Below are positions 35,114 to 44,326 of a DNA stretch of 64,000 bases, in pieces (position 1 is the stretch's first letter; every line of letters starts with the position of its first letter). This stretch comes from Bacteroidota bacterium (GTDB lineage Bacteria > Bacteroidota > Bacteroidia > AKYH767-A > OLB10): contig JADJPB010000001.1 of the NCBI GenBank assembly GCA_016713445.1, positions 434,001 through 498,000 of the forward strand, read 5' to 3'. Made by a program: the position numbers and the translations under genes. The notes under the pieces are model-generated. The model made no database searches. It worked only from the letters and a program-made list of their open reading frames with translations, and was not told the origin of the DNA.

Positions 35114-36587
35114 ACTTCTATTCCTATATTTTTGAGTTGAGAAAAAAGGTTTTCTAACGATGTATTGACTTCTTTTTGTCCTGTTTTTATTTGTGAAATT
35201 AAATCTTCCGTATTGTGTTCACTGTTTATTGCAGTTTGCTTAACATATAATTGAATACTTAGATTGCCTTTATTTTCCAGCACTTCTTTGTTGTTCACCA
35301 CTTTTGAAAATCCTTCATCACCTTTAAATTTCCAATAAGCATCGCTTATCTTTTTTATATGCTGTGGTTCAAGCCAGGCATTAGTGCGCTCTATATGTAA
35401 TTCCTCTTTGGCATCAATAAAAATAATTTTACCTTTTCTTTCTTTTGGCTTCTTCATTCGGCATACCAGCAAACAACTTTCCATGCTGCTGTTGTAAAAC
35501 AGGTTTTTGCCTAAGCCAATTACGGCATCTACATAATCTTCTTCAATCATGCGTTTGCGTATTTCGGCTTCGCTGTCTCTAAACAAAACGCCATGCGGCC
35601 AAAGCACTACACAACGGCCAGTTTCAGGGTTCAGGCTTTTCATAATGTGCTGCTGAAAAGCATAGTCGGCACAACCCTGTGGCGGTGTTCCCCAAATGTT
35701 GCGTCCAAAAGGGTCGTTCATCCATTTGCTTTGGCTCCACTTTTTTTACGCTGTATGGAGGGTTAGCCATTATCACATCAAAGTTCTTAAGTTCGTCATT
35801 CTCTAATATCTGCGGGCTGTCTAAGGTGTCTCCCTGCACAATCAAAAACTCATCTACATTGTGCATAAACATATTGATACGAGCAATGGCAGAGGTAATG
35901 AGGTTAAGTTCCTGTCCGTAAAGTTTTAATGTTCTGTATTCTTTGCCTTGTTCCTTTAGGTGCAAAGCGGCACTCAGCAAAATACCACCACTACCGCAGG
36001 TAGGGTCGTAAATGCTTTCACTGCTTTTAGGGTCGGTAATTTGTGTCATCAGTTTCACCACTGTTCGGTTGGTGTAAAACTCGGCTGCGGTATGTCCACT
36101 GTCGTCTGCAAATTTCTTAATTAGGTATTCGTAACCTTCGCCCATAATGTCATGAGGCACATTGGCCACTGTTAAGTCCATTTTACTGAAATGCTCGATT
36201 AAGTCAAGCATTTTCTCATCGCTCATGCGGCGTTTGTTCGTCCATTGCGCATCGCCAAAGACATCATGAAGCATTTCAAAGTTGGCCTTTTCAATACCTT
36301 GTAAGTGCTTTTTGTAAAAAGGCTCCGACATCAATGGTCCTTTTTCTCACATCTTCCCAATGGCAACCATTTGGAATTTGAAACCGGTGATTTTCATTTA
36401 ATTCCGCATAGCTTTTATCCCCAGCAGAGTCAATAAAAGCCTGCTCAAATTCTTCATCCCAAACATCACTGATGCGCTTAAAAAATAGCAAAGGGAAAAT
36501 ATATTGTTTAAAGTCAGCCGCATCAATCATTCCACGTAGGATATTGGCTGCTCCCCAGAGATAATCTTCTAATTGTTTTTGTGTCAT
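35110..36587 (-). CDS. hsdM: Type I restriction-modification methyltransferase HsdM (frame-disrupted)
   Basis: HsdM adds an N6-methyl group to adenine at the target site. The N-terminal domain reads MTQKQLEDYLWGAANILRGM. The methylase core carries GGHTAAEFYTN-like DDSGHTAAEFYTNRTVVKLM, DPTCGSGGILLSA (SAM motif) and DVIMANPPYSVKK (NPPY catalytic motif). Two frame shifts split it: an extra base near 36301 and an extra T in the T7 run 35741-35747. After the second shift the frame continues DPFGRNIWGTPPQGCADYAF. About 491 residues when joined. Its stop overlaps hsdS as ATGA. It is the first gene of the defence operon, and TAACTTTA upstream may be its promoter box. Confidence 0.93.
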
Positions 36588-36813
36588 TTTCTATTCTTAA
36601 AATTCGTTTGTAAAGTTAGTTTTATATTACTGAAAATGGTCATTGGTGCGTTGGCAAAAAATGGCTCTTTTGGTTTTGCGAAGGGTTGGCTTGTGTTTTA
36701 GGCACACCAAAAGATCAAAATTTATGTAGGCGTTTCTTCGTAAACATTTTTAAGTATCATATCGCTTCAATAAAATTATCAAATACTGGTTTAAAATATT
36801 TTCTACAAAACAA

Positions 36814-38250
36814 TTAGAATTTTTTACTGGTCTCAATCGAGTTTTTCAAACGAGCAAGTACAATATCCCCACATTTTTTTGCAATTTCTTTCATTTCTAC
36901 ATTGGTTATAGTTTGATTATATAATTTTTCAGTCAAAATCGTTTGCTCACTATCAATCTTCACAGTATATTTAAAATCTAGCAAATTGAATACTAAATCT
37001 TCATACAAGTCAAAAAGTTTTGTATTATTAAATTTATAACCTCGCCATATAAATGTTACAAATATTTTATTAATTTCTTTTTCCTGAATTGGTGTGTTAG
37101 GTTTACCACCTGAATATATTATACCAATAATATTTCCAAAATTTTGAACATCATTGGAGTCAAAAAATATTTGTTTTTCAACATATCTTAAATCTCTGCC
37201 TGGTGATTTTAGTGTGGTAGTCTCATAAGCATTATCTACTTTATATAATTTCTCATTTTCAATAAAGAGTTCATTTAATTTTCCTAATTTTTCTTCGATT
37301 AAACTAAGCAATTCAATTAAAGTTTCCGTGAATAATAATTGTAGAACTTTACGTGATTTTTTTATTTGAACAAGAGAATTATTTTGACTACCTCTTTTAA
37401 TTAAAGAAATTTCTTTATCAAAATCTCCATCATCGTCTATGCTTTCTCCTTTAGCAGCGAGGATACTTTTTTCAAAAGACCAATTTAACTGTCCTATAAT
37501 ATATTGGACAAAGTATTCAATATCTCCGACATCAGCTTTGTTTAAAGCAAACAAATAGTCCTTTTTTTCAGAATCTTTAATAATACAAGGGGGATAATCG
37601 TGTTTTAGTAGCACATAATTCATTAATAATCTCGCAACTCTACCATTCCCATCATCAAATGGATGAATCCGAACAAATTTGTAATGTAACATGGCAGCTA
37701 ACCATACCTTATGAGTTTCGTTACTTCTTGAATGAGTCAAATAAAATTTAATTAACTCATGCATTTCTGATGGAGTATCTTCAGGGCTAGTATAGTTAAA
37801 GATTTCACCATTTTCTAACTGAACTGAATTAGGAAATTTTTTGTATTCCCCAGGTGCAATTTCCCTTCTTGTAGGCTGTCCATCTGATGTAATTGCATTT
37901 TTCCAAAAAGGACGTACTAAAATTAATTTATTTAATTCTCTAATAAAAGCTTCACTTAATTCTCTTTCCTTATCTGAAGCTGTTTCAACTACCATCATAA
38001 TTGCAACGTTATGAGCCTTCATTTCTTCGATTTCTCTTCCCGTGAAATCACCTGACACTTTATCAAAAATGAGAAGAAGTTCAGTTTGACTATATGTAAG
38101 TGTATTCCCTTCCATATGATTAGAATTATAATTCCAATCTAAAAGAAATTTTTTCCAAAGCCTTTTCTCATCTTGCTCTTTTAATGGCTTAAGAGTATTT
38201 AATTCAGACTTTAACAAGTCTAATTTTTGAAATAATTCATTTAAATCCAT
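36814..38250 (-). CDS. Fic-family AMP transferase-like protein with N-terminal inhibitory motif
   Basis: The 478-residue protein carries the Fic motif HPFDDGNGRVARLL (~193-206), with the catalytic histidine and the phosphate-binding GNGR. At residues ~37-43 is SNHMEGN, matching the inhibitory helix motif (S/T)xxxE(G/N), so it is a class II Fic kept inactive until released. The C-terminal ~230 residues have no domain I recognise; they include VQIKKSRKVLQLLFTETLIE and YVEKQIFFDSNDVQ. Fic enzymes usually AMPylate host proteins. It lies 226 nt upstream of hsdM on the same strand and may join the defence module. Confidence 0.8.
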   Translation of the reverse strand: MDLNELFQKLDLLKSELNTLKPLKEQDEKRLWKKFLLDWNYNSNHMEGNTLTYSQTELLLIFDKVSGDFTGREIEEMKAHNVAIMMVVETASDKERELSEAFIRELNKLILVRPFWKNAITSDGQPTRREIAPGEYKKFPNSVQLENGEIFNYTSPEDTPSEMHELIKFYLTHSRSNETHKVWLAAMLHYKFVRIHPFDDGNGRVARLLMNYVLLKHDYPPCIIKDSEKKDYLFALNKADVGDIEYFVQYIIGQLNWSFEKSILAAKGESIDDDGDFDKEISLIKRGSQNNSLVQIKKSRKVLQLLFTETLIELLSLIEEKLGKLNELFIENEKLYKVDNAYETTTLKSPGRDLRYVEKQIFFDSNDVQNFGNIIGIIYSGGKPNTPIQEKEINKIFVTFIWRGYKFNNTKLFDLYEDLVFNLLDFKYTVKIDSEQTILTEKLYNQTITNVEMKEIAKKCGDIVLARLKNSIETSKKF

Positions 38251-38611
38251 TTATACTTTTGTTAATAAATCTTGAAATTACCCAATCAAAGATATTCGAA
38301 TTATTTAAAGACTCCAATTCCTACTTAAAATTAGTTCGAAATCATTTATATAAATAGATTTTACTTATGTTTTTCGATTTCGGACAATATTTAGCAAAAA
38401 ATCTTACTCATATTTTAAATTAAGTCGGTTTGATTGTCTTTTAAGCTTTTTTGAAGCAAAGGTGAAACCACTTTTACCTTTAAGCCTAAGGCAATAAATG
38501 TATGTAGCTATTCATTAATTTATACTATATTTATTTAAATTATTTTTTATTGTGTTCGTTTGTCATTTTACAAAGTGAGTCTTCTTTTTCCTTAATACTA
38601 TTTTTATTTCG
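38251..38611. other. Intergenic AT-rich region upstream of fic
   Basis: No gene is seen in 361 nt of AT-rich DNA. An imperfect inverted repeat AAAGGTGAAA-CCAC-TTTTACCTTT lies at 38458-38482. It could end the transcript of the gene at 38612 on the minus strand. Confidence 0.4.
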
Positions 38612-39223
38612 TCAATAAATTCCGAGAATTTCTCTTTTTAAATTTACTTCTGTCGAAAGTTCTTGCAAAAATTGTCCTTGAACATATTTTTGTTTAGATG
38701 AAGAGTCTCCAAGAAAAATTATTTTGTCAAAATATTTCCCGTGTCTAAAAAGCTTATTCTCAGAGCTGCTTTTTTTATGACGAAGTGCAAGAAAATATTT
38801 GCATTCTGGAAAAATTGATTTGATGTCTGCGGCATAACTTGAATAGGTAATTAGTCCATGAGAAGTAATGCCGTTATACTTCAATTCACAAATAATTTTA
38901 GGGATAACAAGTTTGTCTCGATTGTTTTTATTGTTATGCAAGAAAATATTTTTAACTCCCTTGAAGTCTGAGATGTCCATTGTCTCATCATATATTACAA
39001 TGTCTTGATCTACGAAACCGAACTGAAGTTGATAACCAAATCTGTCGTCCTTGTAAAGAAAAATGTCTTTGAGAACTTTGCCTTTAAATACTGTTGCATT
39101 AGGAAATTCGGTCTTAATCTCAGCTGAAATTGCTTCAATAAGATCTTTGTTCCAAAGTTCCTCGTCTCTGTCTTTTTTTTCTGTTTCTATTTCTGCTGTC
39201 AATGTGTATGTATTATTTATCAC
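38612..39223 (-). CDS. Hypothetical protein with a possible PD-(D/E)XK nuclease core
   Basis: The 203-residue protein (GTG start at 39223) has no family I recognise. Its centre reads FGFVDQDIVIYDETMDIS, then KLVIPKIICELKYNGITSHG and LITYSSYAADIKSIFP. A strand with D, followed 30-35 residues later by a strand with E-x-K (ICELK) and a helix, is the PD-(D/E)XK nuclease pattern. The fold assignment is inference. It lies upstream of fic on the same strand at the edge of the defence region, which suits a restriction or DNA-sensing role. The N-terminal Glu/Lys-rich coil spans ~8-40. Confidence 0.55.
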   Translation of the reverse strand: MINNTYTLTAEIETEKKDRDEELWNKDLIEAISAEIKTEFPNATVFKGKVLKDIFLYKDDRFGYQLQFGFVDQDIVIYDETMDISDFKGVKNIFLHNNKNNRDKLVIPKIICELKYNGITSHGLITYSSYAADIKSIFPECKYFLALRHKKSSSENKLFRHGKYFDKIIFLGDSSSKQKYVQGQFLQELSTEVNLKREILGIY

Positions 39224-39257
39224 TGCTCTAAACTCAACTATTCACGAATACCCTTAT

Positions 39258-39305
39258 CATTCTCCCTCTCATTCTCTTTCTCATTCTCTTTCTCATTCTC
39301 CCTCT
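39258..39305. repeat. 12-bp tandem repeat, four copies
   Basis: CATTCTCCCTCT, CATTCTCTTTCT, CATTCTCTTTCT and CATTCTCCCTCT follow one another exactly, just before the stop of the beta-lactamase gene. Confidence 0.9.
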
Positions 39306-39311
39306 GCCCCA

Positions 39312-40127
39312 TCACCCCCTCACTACTTCCACCCTAGCCTTCGCAAAATCCAGATTATTTGGATCATCACAAAGCACTAAATTGGCGAAGTAGTAGATGC
39401 CTTTTGTAGTTTTTGCATAACCTACGTACCAGCCGATGTCGGTGTTATCTTGGAATCCCCAGCCTGTTTTTGCATACAACTCGTAGCCGAGGGTATCGTT
39501 TACGAAGAGGATTTGGTTCACGATGTCCATGCTGCGTGGGCTTATGGGTAAGGTGCGGTTGTAGAGCTTTTGAACGAATTCTATTTGCTGTCGAGGCGTG
39601 ATTTTAAGGCCTCCTCGCAGCCAAAATTGGTCGAGACCGCCCGCAGTGTCGCGGTTGCCGTATTGGAGTGTGTCGAGCCAGTATTTCATTCGCTCGCCAC
39701 CTACCCTACGCGCTAACTCTTGGTAGTACCAAACGGTAGAGTTTTTGATGGCCGTTTTGAGGTCGGTGTCGGCATTCCAAGCGGTATTGTTGCGTACTTT
39801 TTTATCCCAAGGGAGCACGAAGTTTTCGTCTTTGATGACACCCGTCTCTAACCCGATTAAGGAATTGCAGATTTTAAAGGTGGATGCTGGCGTGAATCCA
39901 ACATCAACTAAGCTGTCGTTGTAGATGCTGTATTTGTTTTCCTGGGGATCGAAAAGGATGAAGCAGCCTGAGACATTGAAGGAGTCGTATAAAGCTTTGA
40001 AATCGGGACGAAGCTCTACGGTGGCAAAGAGGGAGTCTTGGGGTGGTTTGGGATTTTCGGTATGGCAGGAGGTGATCCCTTGAGAGGAAAAAAGCAAGCA
40101 AAGAAAGGCGAAGATCCGGTGGGACAT
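39312..40127 (-). CDS. bla: Class D (OXA-type) beta-lactamase, predicted lipoprotein
   Basis: This 271-residue serine hydrolase opens beta-lactam rings. The class D motifs are all present: STFK (catalytic Ser and carbamylated Lys) in TPASTFKICNSL at ~82-85, S-x-V in KNSTVWYYQ at ~129, YGN at ~158 and KTG in YAKTGWGFQD at ~221. The WLRGGLKITP motif around ~172 is typical of OXA enzymes. The N-terminus has a lipobox-like GITSC (Cys ~21), so it may be membrane-anchored in the periplasm. No regulator or mobile element is adjacent, so it is probably intrinsic. Its spectrum cannot be read from the sequence. Confidence 0.93.
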   Translation of the reverse strand: MSHRIFAFLCLLFSSQGITSCHTENPKPPQDSLFATVELRPDFKALYDSFNVSGCFILFDPQENKYSIYNDSLVDVGFTPASTFKICNSLIGLETGVIKDENFVLPWDKKVRNNTAWNADTDLKTAIKNSTVWYYQELARRVGGERMKYWLDTLQYGNRDTAGGLDQFWLRGGLKITPRQQIEFVQKLYNRTLPISPRSMDIVNQILFVNDTLGYELYAKTGWGFQDNTDIGWYVGYAKTTKGIYYFANLVLCDDPNNLDFAKARVEVVRG

Positions 40128-40233
40128 AAAATTCGGGGAGATGGGATTGCTAAACTATGTAAATTTTAGCTTCGATAGAAACTTTTTTTAACGCGGCGGC
40201 GCCACGGTCAGCAACGGTCGCTGCGGTCGCTGC

Positions 40234-41360
40234 TTAACGTGGCTTCGCTGCGTTTAAAAATCCTTGTATCACGGAAGCTGCATTAAACGACGCACCTTCT
40301 CCTCCTAAACGCATTTTCAATTCCTCAAACGATGCTAACATTTTGTCACGCTCATCCGTTTCTAAAATCTTTAACAACTCACTTTTCACTTGCTTCGGAT
40401 TGAGGTCGGCTTGGATAAGCTCCTTTACGATTTCACGATCCATCACTAAATTGACCAAGGATATGAACTTGACTTTGATGAGTTGTCGAGCAATCCAATA
40501 GCTCACTTTGTTGGCTTTGTAGCACACTACCTCGGGTACACCGAAGATAGCAGTTTCTAAAGTCGCCGTCCCACTAGTAACTAAAGCACCTGAAGAAGCA
40601 CTTAAGATAGCATACGTTTCTCCTTGAATATGAGTGATATTTGATCTATTGTCAAGGTGGGATGTGTAAGCATCCATGACTTGCGAAGGAGCCATCGCTA
40701 AGAGGAAGTGGTAGTCATGCATGTCCCGCGTCGCCTCGAGCATGATGGGCAACATGGTGTCGATTTCTTGCTTCCGACTCCCCGGTAAGAGGGCAATGAG
40801 CTTTTTGTTTTCGGGGATGCCGTGTTTCTTTTTCCAATTATCGTCAATCCATTTCGAGTGCCAATCTCATCTAACAAAGGATGTCCCACAAAGTCGACCT
40901 CCATGCCCCACTTTTGGTAAAAGTCTTTTTCAAAAGGGAGAATGACCATCATTTTGTCGATGTCGCGCTTGATTTTATGGATCCGCGATTCTTTCCAAGC
41001 CCATATTTGCGGACTGATGTAATAGATGGTTTTGATGCCTTGTTCACGGGCAAACTCCGCTATGCGTAGATTGAAGCCTGGATAATCGATAAAAATCATC
41101 GCATCGGGCTTCCATGCTAAAATATCTTCCTTGCAAAACTTGATGTTCTTGAGGATGGTTCGCAGGTTGGCAATCACCTCGATAAATCCCATAAAAGCAA
41201 GGTCTCTATAATGCTTCACCAACTCACCGCCTTGCTCCTGCATCAGATCGCCACCCCAACATCTAAAGGAAGCCTGCTTATCGTTTTCACGAATGGCTTT
41301 CATCAAATTGCTCGCGTGCAAATCGCCCGATGCTTCCCCGGCTATGACATAGTACTTCAT
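40234..41360 (-). CDS. lpxB: Lipid-A-disaccharide synthase LpxB (frame-disrupted)
   Basis: LpxB joins UDP-2,3-diacylglucosamine and lipid X in lipid A synthesis. The start MKYYVIAGEASGDLHASNLM, PDAMIFIDYPGFNLRIAEF and YYISPQIWAWKESRIHKIKR are all conserved. At about 40865 the frame slips. The correct frame continues SKWIDDNWKKKHGIPENKKL and LLPGSRKQEI, then SSGALVTSGTATLETAIFGV and VPEVVCYKAN. Full length is ~375 residues. The preceding small membrane gene overlaps its ATG as ATGA, and surE lies just upstream, an order common in Bacteroidota. Confidence 0.92.
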
Positions 41361-41665
41361 GCAATAATTTTAAAGTACATCACGATGAATGCATAAATGA
41401 AGGTAGCGCCAATGACGCCCTTCGCCGCTCTGTCAATTTCCTTGATGTAGAAAAGATAGAACAAGCCTAAGTTTAAGATCACACCCAGACTCAACACCGC
41501 AATGGCTTTGTTGGATTTTGTCACGTGATCGATGAACCCATCAAAGGACATATAATTGAAAAATAGCAGGTAATAAATATAGAAACCTAGAATGGGCAGG
41601 AGCATGCCTGGCACAAATCCCGATTTGAATTCGTCTTTGAGTTTGTAAGATGGTTTTTTCGTCAT
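41357..41665 (-). CDS. Small three-helix membrane protein between surE and lpxB
   Basis: The 102-residue protein has a short basic start (MTKKPSYKLKDEFKSG) and three hydrophobic segments (~20-38, 54-72, 82-100). Its stop overlaps the lpxB start as ATGA and it begins 7 nt after surE. Position suggests a role in envelope biogenesis, but I recognise no family. Confidence 0.65.
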   Translation of the reverse strand: MTKKPSYKLKDEFKSGFVPGMLLPILGFYIYYLLFFNYMSFDGFIDHVTKSNKAIAVLSLGVILNLGLFYLFYIKEIDRAAKGVIGATFIYAFIVMYFKIIA

Positions 41666-41672
41666 GAGGCAA

Positions 41673-42476
41673 TTAATCGTTCCATTTAACAGTGTTCAGG
41701 TGCTGAATGGCATGATGGGCGGTAAAATCGAATTGAACGGGCACCACAGAAGCGTATCCGTTCTCCAAAGCCCATTCGTCGGTGTCTTTGCCCGCATCAA
41801 AGTTGATGAACTTCCCGGTGAGCCAAAAGTACTTTCTTCCATGCGGATCCATTCGCTCATCAAACTCCTCCTTCCACTTGGCGTTGGCTTGTCGGCAAAT
41901 CTTAATGCCTTTGATTTTACTGATGGGCAAATTGGGAATATTGACGTTGAGCAAGGTCCCTTCTTGAATACCAATCTTCAATACGTTCTTGACCACTTTC
42001 TCGATGATCTTCATAGATGGATTAAAATCGGCCTCGAGACTAAAGTTCAAGAGGCTAAATCCAATACTCGGAATGCCCTCTATAGCACCTTCCATCGCTG
42101 CCGACATCGTACCCGAGTAAATCACATTGATGGAGGAATTACTCCCGTGATTGATTCCCGATACGCAGAGATCCGGCTTCCGATGCAAGATCTGATTCAC
42201 GGCCAGCTTCACACAGTCGACAGGCGTTCCCGAGCATTGCCAGGAAGCCACACCCTCAAAAACCTTCACCTTATCGAGTCGCAAGGGCTTACTAATGGTG
42301 ATGGCATGTCCCATCGCCGATTGCGGACTATCGGGAGCTACCACAATCACTTCACCAAACTTCTTCATCGTCGCTACCAAGGCACGAATGCCAGGAGCGG
42401 TGATGCCGTCGTCGTTGGTTACGAGGATGATAGGTCGGGTTGACTTTTTCTTTGGGGATTTCTTTGCAGTAGCCAT
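41673..42476 (-). CDS. surE: 5'/3'-nucleotidase SurE
   Basis: SurE dephosphorylates nucleoside monophosphates in a metal-dependent way. The NDDG metal motif is in ILVTNDDGITAPGIRAL (~20), with APDSPQSAMGHAITI, WQCSGTPVDCVKLAVN and LCVSGINHGSNSS (~105) following in family order. I chose ATG 42476 (MATAKKSPKKKSTRP); a TTG 18 nt upstream is less likely. The Lys-rich first 14 residues are an unusual extension. It heads the surE-membrane protein-lpxB operon. Confidence 0.93.
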   Translation of the reverse strand: MATAKKSPKKKSTRPIILVTNDDGITAPGIRALVATMKKFGEVIVVAPDSPQSAMGHAITISKPLRLDKVKVFEGVASWQCSGTPVDCVKLAVNQILHRKPDLCVSGINHGSNSSINVIYSGTMSAAMEGAIEGIPSIGFSLLNFSLEADFNPSMKIIEKVVKNVLKIGIQEGTLLNVNIPNLPISKIKGIKICRQANAKWKEEFDERMDPHGRKYFWLTGKFINFDAGKDTDEWALENGYASVVPVQFDFTAHHAIQHLNTVKWND

Positions 42477-42821
42477 AAATAGAATTGAGGACAAAGGTAA
42501 ATGATCCGTGATTAATGGAAGTTTAAACGCAACGGCGCAGCGTTTAGCAGCGGTCGCAGCGAATCTCCCGAAATCAAATCCGTGATTATCCGATTTATCC
42601 GTGTCATCCGTGCCTGCCTGCCGAAACTTCAGTGGAGGTAGATTCCATCCTAAAGCACTATAAAAGTCGAAATCAAGACATTTTAGCAGTCCTTATCCAC
42701 CCACTCCGCCAAAATTTCATGTAAAACATTGGTATCAATGTCATTATGTCTTCAAAAACATGTCTTTTTTGCAATGGAATAGTCATTGATAATGCAGGGG
42801 AAATCTTAAAACAGAAAAAAA
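42477..42821. other. Intergenic region upstream of hsp20 with repeat words
   Basis: No gene lies in these 345 nt. They contain AAACGCAACGGCGCAGCGTT (42526-42545) and GTGATTATCCGATTTATCCG (42580-42600), two word families that recur elsewhere in the window, and TGCCTGCCTGCCGAAACTTC, close to the 19-bp palindrome. Confidence 0.45.
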
Positions 42822-43262
42822 ATGACACTATTAAAATTCCAAAAAGACGCTCCAGCGCGCAGCATGTTCCCAAGCACAGTCGACATGTTCAACGAATTCT
42901 TCAACGATTTTAACGGCAGCGATTTCCGCAAGTGGAATGCGCCCGCAGTTAACATCAGTGAAAACGACAAAGAATTCAAACTTCAACTGGCAGTACCCGG
43001 CATGAAGAAAGAAGATTTCAAGATTGCCATCGAAGAAAATATGTTGGTGGTAAGTGCAGAAAACAAAAAAGAGAACGAAGAAAAAACTGAGCGATATACC
43101 CGCAAAGAATTCTCCTTCTCTTCCTTCACTCGCCGATTCAATCTACCCGAAAATGTAGACGAGAATCAAATCAGCGCGAACTACGAAAATGGAATCATGG
43201 TCTTAAACCTTCCCAAAAAAGCGGAAGCAAAACCAGTAGCGAGAGAGATTAGTATTAAGTAA
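42822..43262 (+). CDS. Hsp20/alpha-crystallin small heat-shock protein
   Basis: The 146-residue chaperone holds unfolded proteins during stress. The alpha-crystallin domain spans ~38-135: WNAPAVNISENDKEFKLQLA, VPGMKKEDFKIAIEENMLVV, SFTRRFNLPENVDENQISAN and YENGIMVLNLPKK. Length is usual for the family. It stands alone with its own terminator. No heat-shock operator (CIRCE-type) is visible upstream. Confidence 0.95.
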   Translation: MTLLKFQKDAPARSMFPSTVDMFNEFFNDFNGSDFRKWNAPAVNISENDKEFKLQLAVPGMKKEDFKIAIEENMLVVSAENKKENEEKTERYTRKEFSFSSFTRRFNLPENVDENQISANYENGIMVLNLPKKAEAKPVAREISIK

Positions 43263-43285
43263 TTTTAGTTTAGTTTGGTTAGATT

Positions 43286-43315
43286 GGGCCCGTCGATTCG
43301 ATGGGCCTTTTTTTT
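43286..43315 (+). terminator. Intrinsic terminator after hsp20
   Basis: GGCCCGTCGA and TCGATGGGCC form a stem around TT-rich bases, followed by eight T, 25 nt after the hsp20 stop. Confidence 0.8.
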
Positions 43316-43560
43316 GACAAACGTACACATTGACATCAGTTTCATGGAATTTCATTTTAAAGACTCTTTACCAGGAATTTGTAAAAAATTCCAAGCCTGG
43401 CAGTATGCTTAGGATAAAAATATCATTTAAATCTGCGGTAAAAAGAAGTTTTACTAAATTGAATTTTTATAAATAGAGAAGTTGTTTTTATAATTCGAAA
43501 TTAAATCCGTGAAAATACGATTTATCCGATTCACCCGCCTGCAGCAAGGTTCAAATTTTC

Positions 43561-44211
43561 TCAACGAGCTTTATCACTCAACATCGGCACAAACCTGAAC
43601 TTATCCATTTCTATCACCTCCGTTTCCCCATTCGATTTCTTCAACACGATGGTCATCGTTTGTTCTGCTAAGGGCCCCACCGGAATAATCATCATCCCTC
43701 CTGGCTTCAACTGCTCCACCAAGTTCATCGGGATCATTTCCGCACCGCAGGTAACGATGATTTTATCAAACGGCGCAAAGGCTGGTAATCCTTTAAACCC
43801 ATCTCCATAAAAAGTTTTTACCGAAACATAATTCAAGGAATCGAGCAGTTTTCTTGTGCCTTCATGCAAAGGTTTGTGACGCTCAATACTAAAAACCTTG
43901 GCGCCCATCTCGGCTAAAACTGCGGTTTGATAACCACTCCCCGTGCCTATTTCAAGCACTTTCTCTCCTTTTTTGGGATCTAAAAGCTGAGTTTGGTAGG
44001 CAACAGTGTACGGTTGTGAAATAGTTTGTCCACAAGCGATGGGAAATGCTTTGTCCTGATAAGCGTACTCTAAGAAGGCATTGTCCATGAATAAATGCCT
44101 CGGAACTTTTCCGATACTTTCAATAACTAATTCATTGTCAATACCTTTTTCTTTTAATTGTACAACTAATTGTCTCCTTAGTCCTTGGTGTCTAAACGTA
44201 TCCTGTAACAT
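43561..44211 (-). CDS. pcm: Protein-L-isoaspartate O-methyltransferase
   Basis: Pcm repairs isoaspartyl residues using S-adenosylmethionine. The chosen start is ATG 44211 (MLQDTFRHQGLRRQLV). Motifs are VPRHLFMDNAFLEYAYQDKA, PIACGQTISQPYTVAYQTQL (substrate-binding), and VLEIGTGSGYQTAVLAEMGA (SAM motif I). The C-terminal strand FRFVPMLSDKAR closes the fold. It is about 216 residues. It is divergent from the oxidoreductase gene at 44327. Confidence 0.93.
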   Translation of the reverse strand: MLQDTFRHQGLRRQLVVQLKEKGIDNELVIESIGKVPRHLFMDNAFLEYAYQDKAFPIACGQTISQPYTVAYQTQLLDPKKGEKVLEIGTGSGYQTAVLAEMGAKVFSIERHKPLHEGTRKLLDSLNYVSVKTFYGDGFKGLPAFAPFDKIIVTCGAEMIPMNLVEQLKPGGMMIIPVGPLAEQTMTIVLKKSNGETEVIEMDKFRFVPMLSDKAR

Positions 44212-44326
44212 CTGAAGCAAAAATAAGAAGGATAAAGAGTAATAATTTTGCAAGAACAATAAATTCCTCTCAGTTTTTCAACAGTTCACTCGCAAAAAAG
44301 GGATAATTTTGCAGAAAATTTCCAGC

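Noticed and set aside
41664..42443. 259-residue plus-strand frame over surE
   Set aside because: It is antisense to the well-conserved surE gene and has no recognisable domain.
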